From: Thermohalobaculum sp039026295
Lineage (GTDB): Bacteria; Pseudomonadota; Alphaproteobacteria; Rhodobacterales; Rhodobacteraceae
Length of the DNA stretch: 14,140 nt
Assembly (NCBI GenBank): GCA_039026295.1
Contig: JBCCMP010000086.1
Coordinates: forward strand, 1 to 14,140
Direction: 5' to 3'
Below, in pieces: positions 6,443 to 13,854 of this stretch. The stretch's first letter is position 1, and each line of letters starts with the position of its first letter. Position numbers and translations under genes: made by a program. Under the pieces are notes generated by a model. That model was not told the origin of the DNA and made no database searches. It saw nothing but the letters and a program-made list of their open reading frames with translations.

Positions 6443-8938
6443 ATGAAAACCCATGCAAGAGCCGTCGTTGTCGGCGGCGGCGCCGTTGGAACCGGGATCG
6501 CCTATCACCTGGCCAAGGCCGGGTGGGACACTATGCTGCTGGAGCGGGACGAGCTCACATCGGGGTCAACCTGGCACGCGGCAGGCCTCTTGCCGCTCTT
6601 CAACATGTCCTACGCGACAAGCCACATCCATGATTACAGCGTGAAATTCTACAAGAAGCTGGAAGAAGAAACCGGCCTGAACGCGGGTTTCTCGGTCGTT
6701 GGCAATCTGCGCATGGCGCAGACCCAGGACCGCATGGACGAGTATATGCTCTATGCCTCCACGGCCGAGACGGTCGGCATCGAGATGGAATGGCTGACAC
6801 CCGATCAGATCAAGTCGCGCTGGCCGCTGGTCCGTACAGAAGACCTGAAGGGAGCAATCTACCATCCCACCGACGGCTACATCAATCCGGCCGATGTCAC
6901 GCAGGCCATGGCAAAGGGCGCGCGGCAGCACGGCGCAGAGATTGTCCGAAAGGCGCAGGTCGACAGCTATGAGTGGACCGGCGACGAATGGATCGTCCGC
7001 GGCTCGATCATGGCCGAACGCGGCGGGAATCTTATTCAGTCCGAGGAAAAATTCGAGATCCGGGCAGAACACGTGGTGACGGCCACCGGCAACCATGCTC
7101 AGCGCACCGCCGATCTTCTGGGCATCTCCATGCCTGCCATCCCGGTCGAGCACCAGTACATCGTCACCGAACCCGACCCCGCGCTGGTCGAATGGCGCAA
7201 GGAAAACGGGGAACACCCGGTTCTGCGCGACGCCGATGCCAAATGGTATGTCCGCGAAGAACGGGGCGGATGGATTCTGGGGCCGTACGAGCGGAACGCA
7301 CCAGCGCGCTTTATCCACGGCGTCCCCGACAGCTTCCGTGCCGATCTCTTCGAGCTCGATCTCGAGCGGATCGAGGAAGAGTACATGTCGATGATCCACC
7401 GCATTCCGTCTTCGGAAACCGCTGGGCTGAAGGACGACTACAATGGGCCGATCTGCTACACGCCCGACGGCAATCCCCTTGTCGGCCCGGCCCCCGGTCT
7501 GCGCAATATGTGGCTGGCCGAAGGCTTCAGTTTCGGCATCACCGCGGCGGGTGGCACCGGCTACTACATGGCCCAGCTGATGACCGAGGGAGAGGCCGAG
7601 ATTGACATGTGGTCCCTCGACCCCCGCCGCTACGGCGCCTGGGCGAACCGCGAATACGCAGCGCGCAAGAACGAAGAATGCTACGAGCACGTCTACATCC
7701 TTCACCACCCGGACGAAGAGCGCGGGGCCTGTCGGCCGCTGAAGACCGCACCCTGCTATGACCGGGTCAAGGCGCGCGGTGCACAATTTGGCCAGGTAAA
7801 CGGTTGGGAGCGGCCGAATTACTACGGCCCGGCCGATGCGCCCGCCACATTCGATCACGACGCGCGCTCGTTTCGCCGCGGCGGCTGGTGGCAGTACGCG
7901 ATCGATGAAGCCAAAGCCATTCGTACCGGCGTGGGCCTCGTTGATGCGACCGCATTCACCAAGCATGTCCTGCAAGGCCCCGGCGCGACCGCGTTCCTCG
8001 ACTGGCTGACCTGCAACAAACTGCCCCGCATCGGCCGGACCAATCTGACATACGCGCTGACCGACGCCGGGACCGTCCGGACGGAGCTGACGATCATCAG
8101 GCAGGGCGAGGACAAGTACTACCTTGTCACCGCAGGAGCGGCTGAAGCCTATGATTCCGACTACCTGCAGAAAATGGTCATGGACAAGCAGTCTGAATTC
8201 GGCTCGATGATGCTGGTGAACGTGACAGGACAGACGGGTGTTTTCGCCATCGCAGGTCCGAAATCACGCGATGTATTGAAGGGCCTCGTGGTCGACCTGG
8301 AACCCGAGACCGCGCTTTCGAACAAGCGTTTCCCATGGCTGTCGGCACGGCAGCTGGATCTGAAAATGTGCCGCACGATGGCAATTCGCGTCGCCTATAC
8401 GGGCGAGCTTGGCTGGGAACTCCACCACCCGATGGAGATGCAGAACTACCTTTTCGATCAACTGATGGCGGCGGGCGAGCCGCACGGCCTGAAACTGGTC
8501 GGAGCGCGCGCCCAGAACTGGCTCCGCCAGGAAAAATCCTATCGCGCATTCGGGTCGGACCTCGGACGGGACGCAACCCCGCTGGAAAGCGGGCTTGACC
8601 GGTTCGTGGACCTGTCAAAGGACTTTAAGGGTAAGGCCGCGATGGAAGAGACAGGCATCCGTGCAAAGTGCGTCACCGTGCTGATCGATGGCCCGACCGA
8701 TGCCGATCCATGGGGCCGCGAGGCGCTGGTTCAGGATGGCCGGAAGATCGGTCGCCTGACATCCGGCGGTCACTCCGTCCATTTCGGCAAGCAGATCGGG
8801 ATCGGCTATGTCGAGCCGGATCTGGCCGTGCCGGGAACGCTGGTGCAGGTGCGGGTGCAGCGCGAACTGTGGGACGCCGAAATCGTGGCCGAAAGCCCCT
8901 ATGATCCGAAGAACGAGACCATCCGCATTGACGGCTGA
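6443..8938 (+). CDS. FAD/GcvT dehydrogenase (dimethylglycine/sarcosine dehydrogenase family)
   Basis: This 831-residue enzyme has the dimethylglycine/sarcosine dehydrogenase layout. An N-terminal FAD domain opens with the dinucleotide motif GGGAVGTGIAYHLAKAG (11-27). The stretch GSTWHAAGL (41-49) follows, whose H45 aligns with the histidine that carries covalent FAD in mitochondrial DMGDH. An FAO-type middle region comes next, and from about residue 430 to the end there is a GcvT-like aminomethyl/folate domain. Members oxidise N-methyl groups, passing the one-carbon unit to tetrahydrofolate and electrons to ETF. The blocks VEHQYIVTEPDP, LGPYERNAPARF and CYTPDGNPLVGPAPGLRNMW resemble DMGDH closely. 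The substrate cannot be read from sequence; dimethylglycine, sarcosine or another methylamine are all possible. It seems to be transcribed alone, with no sox or betaine genes nearby. Confidence 0.88.
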   Translation: MKTHARAVVVGGGAVGTGIAYHLAKAGWDTMLLERDELTSGSTWHAAGLLPLFNMSYATSHIHDYSVKFYKKLEEETGLNAGFSVVGNLRMAQTQDRMDEYMLYASTAETVGIEMEWLTPDQIKSRWPLVRTEDLKGAIYHPTDGYINPADVTQAMAKGARQHGAEIVRKAQVDSYEWTGDEWIVRGSIMAERGGNLIQSEEKFEIRAEHVVTATGNHAQRTADLLGISMPAIPVEHQYIVTEPDPALVEWRKENGEHPVLRDADAKWYVREERGGWILGPYERNAPARFIHGVPDSFRADLFELDLERIEEEYMSMIHRIPSSETAGLKDDYNGPICYTPDGNPLVGPAPGLRNMWLAEGFSFGITAAGGTGYYMAQLMTEGEAEIDMWSLDPRRYGAWANREYAARKNEECYEHVYILHHPDEERGACRPLKTAPCYDRVKARGAQFGQVNGWERPNYYGPADAPATFDHDARSFRRGGWWQYAIDEAKAIRTGVGLVDATAFTKHVLQGPGATAFLDWLTCNKLPRIGRTNLTYALTDAGTVRTELTIIRQGEDKYYLVTAGAAEAYDSDYLQKMVMDKQSEFGSMMLVNVTGQTGVFAIAGPKSRDVLKGLVVDLEPETALSNKRFPWLSARQLDLKMCRTMAIRVAYTGELGWELHHPMEMQNYLFDQLMAAGEPHGLKLVGARAQNWLRQEKSYRAFGSDLGRDATPLESGLDRFVDLSKDFKGKAAMEETGIRAKCVTVLIDGPTDADPWGREALVQDGRKIGRLTSGGHSVHFGKQIGIGYVEPDLAVPGTLVQVRVQRELWDAEIVAESPYDPKNETIRIDG

Positions 8939-9036
8939 TGCCGGCCTCTCGCTGCGCTGACATGGTGCCGACGGCTCAACTGCGATAACGGTCCCCGAAG
9001 AAGGGCCAAGAGCGGACCGGTCGAGGGGGTTAGGCA

Positions 9037-9543
9037 ATGAAGGTGATCGAGGGGATCGCGGCGAACGCTCCGGTCTGGGTCTGGCCGTTGCTGGCTATGC
9101 TGGTCCTGCTTGGCCTGCGCGCAACCCGGACCCGGCGCGTGCCGCTCCTGCTGATCTACATGATGCCGCTTCTGATGCTGATCTCGATCGACCGGGTCGC
9201 GGCACTGGTACAGACATATCCGGGCTTGGCGGGATACGTGTCCGGCCTGTCGATCGGGGCGCTGATCGGCCTGCGTTGCCAGCGCCGCTGGCTGATCCAA
9301 AAGTCCGGCCGACACGCCACGCTGCGCGGCGAGTGGGGCACCCTGATCGGGATGATGGTTATCTTCTGGGCGAACTTCGCCGAAGGGGTCCTGAAGGCAG
9401 TCCGGCCCGACATTCTCCAGTCACCGTCGTTCACCCCGCTTTTCGCGGCCATTATCGCGGCTGCCGGCGGCTTCTTTCTGGGGCGGATGATCCTGACGAT
9501 CATGACCCCGGACACCTCGGCCGAGGCTGAAACTGCCGATTAG
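9037..9543 (+). CDS. Small integral membrane protein, unknown function
   Basis: This 168-residue protein has about five hydrophobic segments: near residues 13-27, 36-54, 63-79, 101-117 and 134-154. A short RATRTRRV basic loop follows the first. The opening (NAPVWVWPLLAMLVLLGLRATRTRRV) resembles a family of small conserved membrane proteins, possibly the one labelled DUF6622, but I cannot confirm this. No catalytic motif is visible. GAGGGGG seven to ten bases ahead of ATG 9037 supports the start. It lies 98 bases after the dehydrogenase on the same strand, which allows but does not prove co-transcription. It converges on the DUF937-type gene. Function is unknown. Confidence 0.75.
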   Translation: MKVIEGIAANAPVWVWPLLAMLVLLGLRATRTRRVPLLLIYMMPLLMLISIDRVAALVQTYPGLAGYVSGLSIGALIGLRCQRRWLIQKSGRHATLRGEWGTLIGMMVIFWANFAEGVLKAVRPDILQSPSFTPLFAAIIAAAGGFFLGRMILTIMTPDTSAEAETAD

Positions 9544-9603
9544 AGGGATTGTCGAGATTCCCTCGAAATCTCCATTAGCGGGAAGTTAAGGGAAAGTTCC
9601 CGC
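9543..9603 (+). terminator. Two tandem hairpins after the membrane-protein gene
   Basis: Immediately at the stop codon lies gaggga (9543-9548) with tccctc (9559-9564), 6 bp with a 10-base loop. Then comes gcgggaa (9578-9584) with ttcccgc (9597-9603), 7 bp with a 12-base loop. Neither is followed by a T run, so a terminator role is suggested mainly by position in the 170-base convergent gap (9544-9713). Nothing else in that gap looks like a gene. Confidence 0.35.
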
Positions 9604-9683
9604 CGCGCCATCCCTCACACGAACCTTCGCATCAAGCCTTGATGAAACCCTGCAATTGAAAGCTGGCAGACCGGCACCTGCAA

Positions 9684-9705
9684 CGGGCAAGCGCCGCTCT
9701 GCCCG
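9684..9705 (-). terminator. Hairpin after the DUF937-type gene
   Basis: The pair cgggca (9684-9689) and tgcccg (9700-9705) forms a 6-bp stem with a 10-base loop, starting nine bases past the stop codon of the minus-strand gene ending at 9714. On that strand the stem is followed by TTGCAGG, only a minimal T tract. Position supports a terminator; sequence support is moderate. Confidence 0.35.
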
Positions 9706-9713
9706 GTAAAGGG

Positions 9714-10331
9714 TCAGCGCATCACCTTTTCCAGGATGTCATCCAGCACGGACCCGTCTCCGTCGGCATCCAGCATGTTGGTGATCATGCTGATGTCCAG
9801 TCCGCCTGCCTCGTCCTTTTTCTGGGTGCTCATCATGCCGCTGAGCATCGACATGATGCCGCCGCCCTGATTTGAGGTGCCGCCAGACAGCCCGGTCATC
9901 AGCCCCTGGATCGACGTGTCGGGCGTCTGCTTCTGCATTCCGCCCTGCAGCATGGCAGCCAGGGCCGGCATGAACTGCCCGACCGTGCCCGCGTCCACGC
10001 CAGATCGTTCTGCCGCGGCCTGTGCCAATTCCCCCGAAGCCTCGCGCGAGCCGAGGATCTGATCCAGGAAGTTCTGCCCCTGTTCCTGGGCTTCAGGCGC
10101 CGCCGCGGCTTCGCCGTCGTCGAACAGCCCGCCCTGCGCTTCGCCTTTCAACTGACCCAGCAGAGCCTCCAGACCGCCGCTTTCGGCGCGTTTCTTGGCC
10201 GCAGACCCGATCGCCGGGGCCAGCAACTCTGCCAGCCCGCCAGCCTGGGACTCGTCCATGCCGAATTTCGATGCCAGTTGGCCAAGGCCCTGGCCCCCAC
10301 CGGCCTGTTTCAGAATGTTCATCAAAGACAT
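9714..10331 (-). CDS. DUF937-type protein
   Basis: This 205-residue, Gly/Ala/Gln/Met-rich protein has the look of the DUF937 family (YidB-like), whose function is not established. The N-terminus MSLMNILKQAGGGQGLGQLASKFG, followed by a predicted helical run with AELLAPAIGSAAKK, matches the family's repeated helical pattern, and a second copy seems to occur around AAAERSGVDAGTVGQFMPALAAMLQGG. The C-terminus ends in D188-A-D190-G-D192-G-S-V-L-D-D, an EF-hand-like acidic loop common in this family, though position 12 is Ile rather than Glu. No signal peptide is visible. ATG 10331 is preceded by AAGGAGG seven bases upstream, which rules out the longer in-frame starts. It is transcribed in the same direction as the upstream vWA gene but separated from it by a hairpin. 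Confidence 0.82.
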   Translation of the reverse strand: MSLMNILKQAGGGQGLGQLASKFGMDESQAGGLAELLAPAIGSAAKKRAESGGLEALLGQLKGEAQGGLFDDGEAAAAPEAQEQGQNFLDQILGSREASGELAQAAAERSGVDAGTVGQFMPALAAMLQGGMQKQTPDTSIQGLMTGLSGGTSNQGGGIMSMLSGMMSTQKKDEAGGLDISMITNMLDADGDGSVLDDILEKVMR

Positions 10332-10398
10332 GCGCCGTCCTCCTTCTTGTTCATTGCCCCCGCGTATAGCCGCAGCATGTCGACAGAATGACGAAACA

Positions 10399-10423
10399 GG
10401 GCCCGAGGACAAGCCCCGGGCCC
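10399..10423 (-). terminator. Intrinsic terminator candidate after the vWA-autotransporter gene
   Basis: The arms gggcccg (10399-10405) and cgggccc (10417-10423) form a 7-bp all-GC stem with an 11-base loop, 26 bases past the minus-strand stop at 10449. On the minus strand the stem is followed by TGTTTCG, a short T-rich tail. It would separate the vWA gene from the DUF937-type gene that starts at 10331. Confidence 0.5.
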
Positions 10424-10448
10424 CATTTCCGGCATCAGAGCGCCTGAT

Positions 10449-12305
10449 TCAGAAGTTCAGGACGCCGCCTGCTGAAATGGCATGCTGGGTAGCGTTGCTC
10501 GAGAATCCGCCGCCATAGCTGACGAAGAGGCTGGCGGACGATCCAATCTTGGCCCCTGCGGTCAGACCGGCCTGCAGGGTCAGGTCATCGATCGCCTCGA
10601 TCCGCTCCGTCGGCTGGGTTCCGTTGTTGATCAGTGCCGTGGAATCGTCGTCCGTCACGTCGACAAGGGCCGCCAGACGCCCCGTCAGGAACAACTTCGT
10701 CTCAAGGTCCATGTCATAGCTCAGCGTAGCGCGTCCGCCGAAACGGCCCAGCAGCGCCGACTGGTGGAATTCGCCGATCAACAGGCCGCCGTTGGTTTCT
10801 TGAAAGCCGTCCACATTGCGGTTTTCAAACCCGACCCCTGCAAACGGAGTAAGATGCAGCTTCAGCCCCGGCTCGGACGGATCCAGCACGATCGGCTGGA
10901 ATTCGTACCCGACCTCGGCATCGACCGAGAAGGAGAACCCGTTGGTCGAGCCGCCGAAGACGGTCCCGCCCGAGATACGCCGCTGTTCGTAATTGCTCAA
11001 CGCGATCTGCGCGTCGGCCTTCACGTAAACGCCGTCCGGCATCTTCACCGCAGCATAGAGCTGACCGCTATAGGTGTCGGTATCCAGCGATCCAAGCGGG
11101 TTCGAAACCGAGCTGTCCAGCGTGTGGTATCCGGCCGCCACACCGATCGTCAGTTGCTCGTCCAGACCGATCACGTTCTTCATCGTATAGTCGACGCCCG
11201 CCGTGCCGCCGCCGCCAGAATAGCTGAAGGCCTTGTTGTTGCCGTGGGCATCGAAGCTGCCGTCCATGTAGGTGAATACCAGAAACGCGCGCAGGCCTTC
11301 GACGTTGAAGAGGTCTTCGATGATCTGCGTGTCATCTGATGCCGATGCCAGGGCATTCTGCAGGATCTCCGCACCCAAATCGATTTCCAGGATCTGCGAG
11401 ACCTGCTGGTCTACGGCCGACTGCACAGTGCTGGTGCTGTTCACATAAACGTTCAAAAACAGGTTGTTCACACCCGGCGGCAGTGCCGCGGGGTTGCCGG
11501 TCGCAGCCGTGATCAGACACTGCGCAAACACTTCGGCAAAGGCCGTTGCGGTGTCGCCGCCCTGACGCAACTGGTTCAAATCAGCGACACAGCCATTCGG
11601 CGTCGCAAGCGCGGTGTCGATATAATCGACCCTTGTGCTTCCCTCGAATGAATTCGCCTCGCCCAGCGCCTCGGTCGTGAAGCTTGTGCCGTCCTGGAAG
11701 AACGCAGTGGTGCTATTGGCTGCCAGCGCATTGATCTCGGTGCCGCCTGTCCCTGTAATCGCTGCATCGACGACAACAACAAGATTGATCCCGGCCGCGT
11801 TCAGATCAGCCAGTATCGACTGGGCCGTTAAATTGTTGTTCCCGTTGTCCCGATCCTCGTCCGTGACAAGGACGAAGGTCCGCCTCGCGCCCGGTGCGCT
11901 CGCGATGTAGTTGTTCAGGACGAAGTTCATCGCTGAAAAGCCATCCTCGAACCCGCCGGACGTGACGAGGCTCCCGGCCGCTGTACCGAACTCTGATGCG
12001 GTCCCGAAGTCGCCGGACCCTACCGTCAATTTCCGGCCGAGATCGCCACCGGAAATTCCGTTCCCAAAACCGGTCAGGCCATACGTGCCAGTGACCCCCT
12101 GAGCCGTCAGGCGCGCGTCCAGATCAGTCACGAAGGTAGGAAGGAAAGCCTGTTCGCCGGCCATCGAACCCGACTCATCGACGATGAAGACGATTTCCGA
12201 TTGGGTGACTTGAGCCAAAGCTTTCGTTGAAAGACTGGTCAGCATCAGAGCTGCCAATCCTGAAATCGCCATGTCCGTAACTGTTCTCTGTTTAAATCGA
12301 AGCAT
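10449..12305 (-). CDS. von Willebrand A domain autotransporter
   Basis: This 618-residue exported protein joins a short passenger to an outer-membrane barrel. A signal peptide ends at ALA31-Q32. The vWA domain spans about 36-268. It has the metal-ion (MIDAS) motif D43-E-S45-G-S47, the SGGFEDG turn at 116-122, and TDED (148-151), whose D149 fits the fifth metal-ligand position. Two cysteines (C239 and C263) bracket its last helix and may form a disulfide. After a helical linker, residues from about 340 to 618 show the alternating beta-strands of an autotransporter barrel and end in GGVLNF, a terminal aromatic as required for outer-membrane insertion. ATG 12305 has GGAGGGGG five bases upstream. 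vWA domains usually bind protein ligands, so an adhesive surface role is inferred. No protease or cleavage motif is visible. Confidence 0.88.
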   Translation of the reverse strand: MLRFKQRTVTDMAISGLAALMLTSLSTKALAQVTQSEIVFIVDESGSMAGEQAFLPTFVTDLDARLTAQGVTGTYGLTGFGNGISGGDLGRKLTVGSGDFGTASEFGTAAGSLVTSGGFEDGFSAMNFVLNNYIASAPGARRTFVLVTDEDRDNGNNNLTAQSILADLNAAGINLVVVVDAAITGTGGTEINALAANSTTAFFQDGTSFTTEALGEANSFEGSTRVDYIDTALATPNGCVADLNQLRQGGDTATAFAEVFAQCLITAATGNPAALPPGVNNLFLNVYVNSTSTVQSAVDQQVSQILEIDLGAEILQNALASASDDTQIIEDLFNVEGLRAFLVFTYMDGSFDAHGNNKAFSYSGGGGTAGVDYTMKNVIGLDEQLTIGVAAGYHTLDSSVSNPLGSLDTDTYSGQLYAAVKMPDGVYVKADAQIALSNYEQRRISGGTVFGGSTNGFSFSVDAEVGYEFQPIVLDPSEPGLKLHLTPFAGVGFENRNVDGFQETNGGLLIGEFHQSALLGRFGGRATLSYDMDLETKLFLTGRLAALVDVTDDDSTALINNGTQPTERIEAIDDLTLQAGLTAGAKIGSSASLFVSYGGGFSSNATQHAISAGGVLNF

Positions 12306-12350
12306 TTCTGCCCCCTCCAATTTAAAATCAGACTTCAAAAATCTGCTCAG

Positions 12351-12378
12351 ATTGTACTCAAAAGCCGTGTTGACGCAA
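12351..12378 (-). promoter_or_regulatory. Candidate promoter of the vWA-autotransporter gene
   Basis: On the minus strand TTGCGT (12378-12373) and TACAAT (12356-12351) lie 16 bases apart. The -10 box matches sigma-70 consensus at five of six positions and the -35 at the first three. Transcription would begin about 40 bases ahead of the start codon at 12305. This is a consensus match by eye. Confidence 0.4.
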
Positions 12379-12442
12379 TTACTGAGATTCTGGGTCCACA
12401 AATACTCTCATAAGTTGTCCTGTTGGCCATTAAACCGCGTCA

Positions 12443-12450
12443 TTAACCAT
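12443..12450 (+). promoter_or_regulatory. Possible CtrA-binding octamer
   Basis: TTAACCAT at 12443-12450 is an exact match to the half-site octamer bound by the alphaproteobacterial cell-cycle regulator CtrA. A second TTAA lies at 12430-12433, giving TTAA-N9-TTAACC rather than the classic N7 spacing. It sits about 65 bases upstream of the candidate vWA promoter -35 box and 177 bases ahead of the aldolase start. An eight-base match can occur by chance. Confidence 0.3.
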
Positions 12451-12456
12451 GATTGA

Positions 12457-12470
12457 CCGGAATTTTCCGG
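12457..12470. repeat. Palindrome in the divergent region
   Basis: ccggaattttccgg is an inverted repeat with 6-bp arms (ccggaa/ttccgg) and a two-base centre. It lies in the AT-richer stretch between the diverging vWA and aldolase genes. The shape suits a dimeric regulator's operator, but no particular regulator is identifiable. Confidence 0.35.
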
Positions 12471-12569
12471 CCGTCTGTGGGAATTACCTCATTTAGTATT
12501 CTCCCTATGATTGTATTTTGACGTGCTGCGCCGCCGGCCTGAGATGTGTCCTGCGCCCGGCGTTGCGGA

Positions 12570-12597
12570 TTGGATCCTGCTGAACAGCGGCTATGGT
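12570..12597 (+). promoter_or_regulatory. Candidate promoter of the aldolase gene
   Basis: TTGGAT (12570-12575) and TATGGT (12592-12597) are separated by 16 bases, placing a transcription start near 12604, just ahead of the ribosome site at 12615-12621. Both boxes are imperfect. If correct, upstream in-frame starts such as GTG 12546 would be untranscribed, which supports GTG 12627. Confidence 0.3.
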
Positions 12598-12626
12598 GCG
12601 TGCAAAGACAGGCGAAGGAGACACCG

Positions 12627-13769
12627 GTGGAACTGCATGAACGCGCATTGGGGTTCGAGGTCCCCGCAACGCCTGGGATGGCTGTGAAAGATGTCCTCAC
12701 GCCATGTCTGATCATTGATCTCGATGCGTTCGAGCGGAACGTCTCCGGTCTTCAGTCCAGGGCCGATGCAGCAGGGGTCAAGCTGCGAGTGCATGGCAAG
12801 ATGCACCGCTGTGCCGACGCCGCGCTTTACCAGATCGCGCAGGGTGCGTGCGGCATTTGCTGCCAGAAAGTCGCGGAAGCGGAGGCATTCGCCCGCGCCG
12901 GGATCGCGGACATTCTGGTGTCGAACCAGGTCCGCCAACCCGTAATGATTGACCGATTGGCCCAGTTGCCCAAATTGGGCGCGCGAACCCTCGTCTGTGT
13001 TGACGATCTCTCGAACGTTGCCGAACTGTCCGAGGCCGCGACACGGCACGGGACAGAGATTGAAATCCTGATCGAGATCGAATGCGGCATGGGCCGGTGC
13101 GGCGTCGTGCCCGGCCCGGCAGTCGTGGATCTGGCCAAGGCGGTCCAAGATGCCCCCGGCCTGATCTTCAGCGGCATTCAGGCCTATCATGGATCAGCGC
13201 AGCACAAACGGATTTGGAAAGAGCGGGAAGCGGCGATCAGCGGTGCCCTGACAGCAGTGCGAACCGTACTCAGCCTTTTCGAAACCGCAGGGATCGCTTG
13301 CCCGATTGTCGGCGGGGCCGGAACCGGCACTTATGCGATCGAGGCTGCGTCCGGTCTCTACACCGAGCTTCAATGCGGCTCCTACGCCTTCATGGATGCA
13401 GATTACGTCCGCATTGAAGGCGCCAACGGTCACCCGATCTCTGAATTCGAAAACGCGCTCTTCCTCTTAAGTTCGGTCATGAGCACGAACGCCCCCGGCA
13501 GGGCCGTCTGCGATGCCGGTCTGAAGTCGCAATCGGTGGACAGCGGACTTCCACTTGTGCACGGGCTCGAGGGTATCAGTTATATCGGCGCATCGGATGA
13601 ACACGGCATCCTCCAGGATCCGGACGACTCGTTGGTGGTCGGTGACAAGGTCCACCTGATCCCCGGCCACTGCGATCCGACCTGCAATGTCCACGACTGG
13701 TATGTCTGCGTGCGCGGCGGCATGGTCGAGGCACTGTGGCCAGTCACCGCGCGCGGCAAAAGCTGGTAG
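12627..13769 (+). CDS. D-3-hydroxyaspartate / D-threonine aldolase family enzyme
   Basis: This PLP-dependent, metal-requiring aldolase is of the alanine-racemase-like fold III group. Family members split beta-hydroxy-D-amino acids into glycine plus an aldehyde; the Paracoccus D-3-hydroxyaspartate aldolase (equivalent to BhcC of the beta-hydroxyaspartate cycle) gives glycine and glyoxylate. K58 in HGKMH is the expected PLP lysine. H348 and D350 in PGHCDPTCN match the metal ligands of D-threonine aldolase. The blocks GICCQKVAEAEAFARAGIAD, ELQCGSYAFMDADY, DAGLKSQSVDSGLP and CDPTCNVHDWYV are almost as in the Paracoccus enzyme. The GTG start at 12627 follows AAGGAGA and gives 380 residues, the family length; an upstream GTG at 12546 lacks a ribosome site. 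None of the other bhc genes (aminotransferase, dehydratase, reductase) are adjacent, so the physiological substrate is open. Confidence 0.88.
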   Translation: MELHERALGFEVPATPGMAVKDVLTPCLIIDLDAFERNVSGLQSRADAAGVKLRVHGKMHRCADAALYQIAQGACGICCQKVAEAEAFARAGIADILVSNQVRQPVMIDRLAQLPKLGARTLVCVDDLSNVAELSEAATRHGTEIEILIEIECGMGRCGVVPGPAVVDLAKAVQDAPGLIFSGIQAYHGSAQHKRIWKEREAAISGALTAVRTVLSLFETAGIACPIVGGAGTGTYAIEAASGLYTELQCGSYAFMDADYVRIEGANGHPISEFENALFLLSSVMSTNAPGRAVCDAGLKSQSVDSGLPLVHGLEGISYIGASDEHGILQDPDDSLVVGDKVHLIPGHCDPTCNVHDWYVCVRGGMVEALWPVTARGKSW

Positions 13770-13778
13770 GCAAAACAG

Positions 13779-13818
13779 AAAGCAGAGCCTGCACGGACTT
13801 TTCTGCTTTGCAGGGCTC
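13779..13818 (+). terminator. Competing hairpins between aldolase and acyl-CoA dehydrogenase
   Basis: The 85-base gap holds two overlapping pairings: aaagcag (13779-13785) with ctgcttt (13803-13809), and gagcctgca (13785-13793) with tgcagggctc (13809-13818, one bulged base). They interleave and share bases, so they cannot both form as plain hairpins. No T tract follows. A terminator or attenuator is possible from position only. Confidence 0.3.
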
Positions 13819-13854
13819 CGCTAGAACCCTGACACCGGAACTCAGGAGCAGCCC

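Noticed and set aside
6566..7975. 469-codon minus-strand open frame inside the FAD/GcvT gene
   Set aside because: It lies wholly antisense to a well-conserved enzyme and shows no recognisable domain or ribosome site.
8939..9036. Regulatory element between the dehydrogenase and the membrane-protein gene
   Set aside because: Nothing beyond a ribosome site is apparent; no clear promoter or strong hairpin.
9544..9713. Small gene or small RNA in the convergent gap
   Set aside because: Only short hairpins are visible; no open frame with a ribosome site and no promoter-like pair.
10482..11339. 285-codon plus-strand open frame opposite the vWA-autotransporter
   Set aside because: Antisense to beta-barrel coding sequence; His/Arg/Val-rich with no domain, so a shadow.
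12546..12626. Upstream GTG start that would extend the aldolase by 27 residues
   Set aside because: No ribosome site precedes it, the added residues are unlike the family, and AAGGAGA sits directly ahead of GTG 12627.
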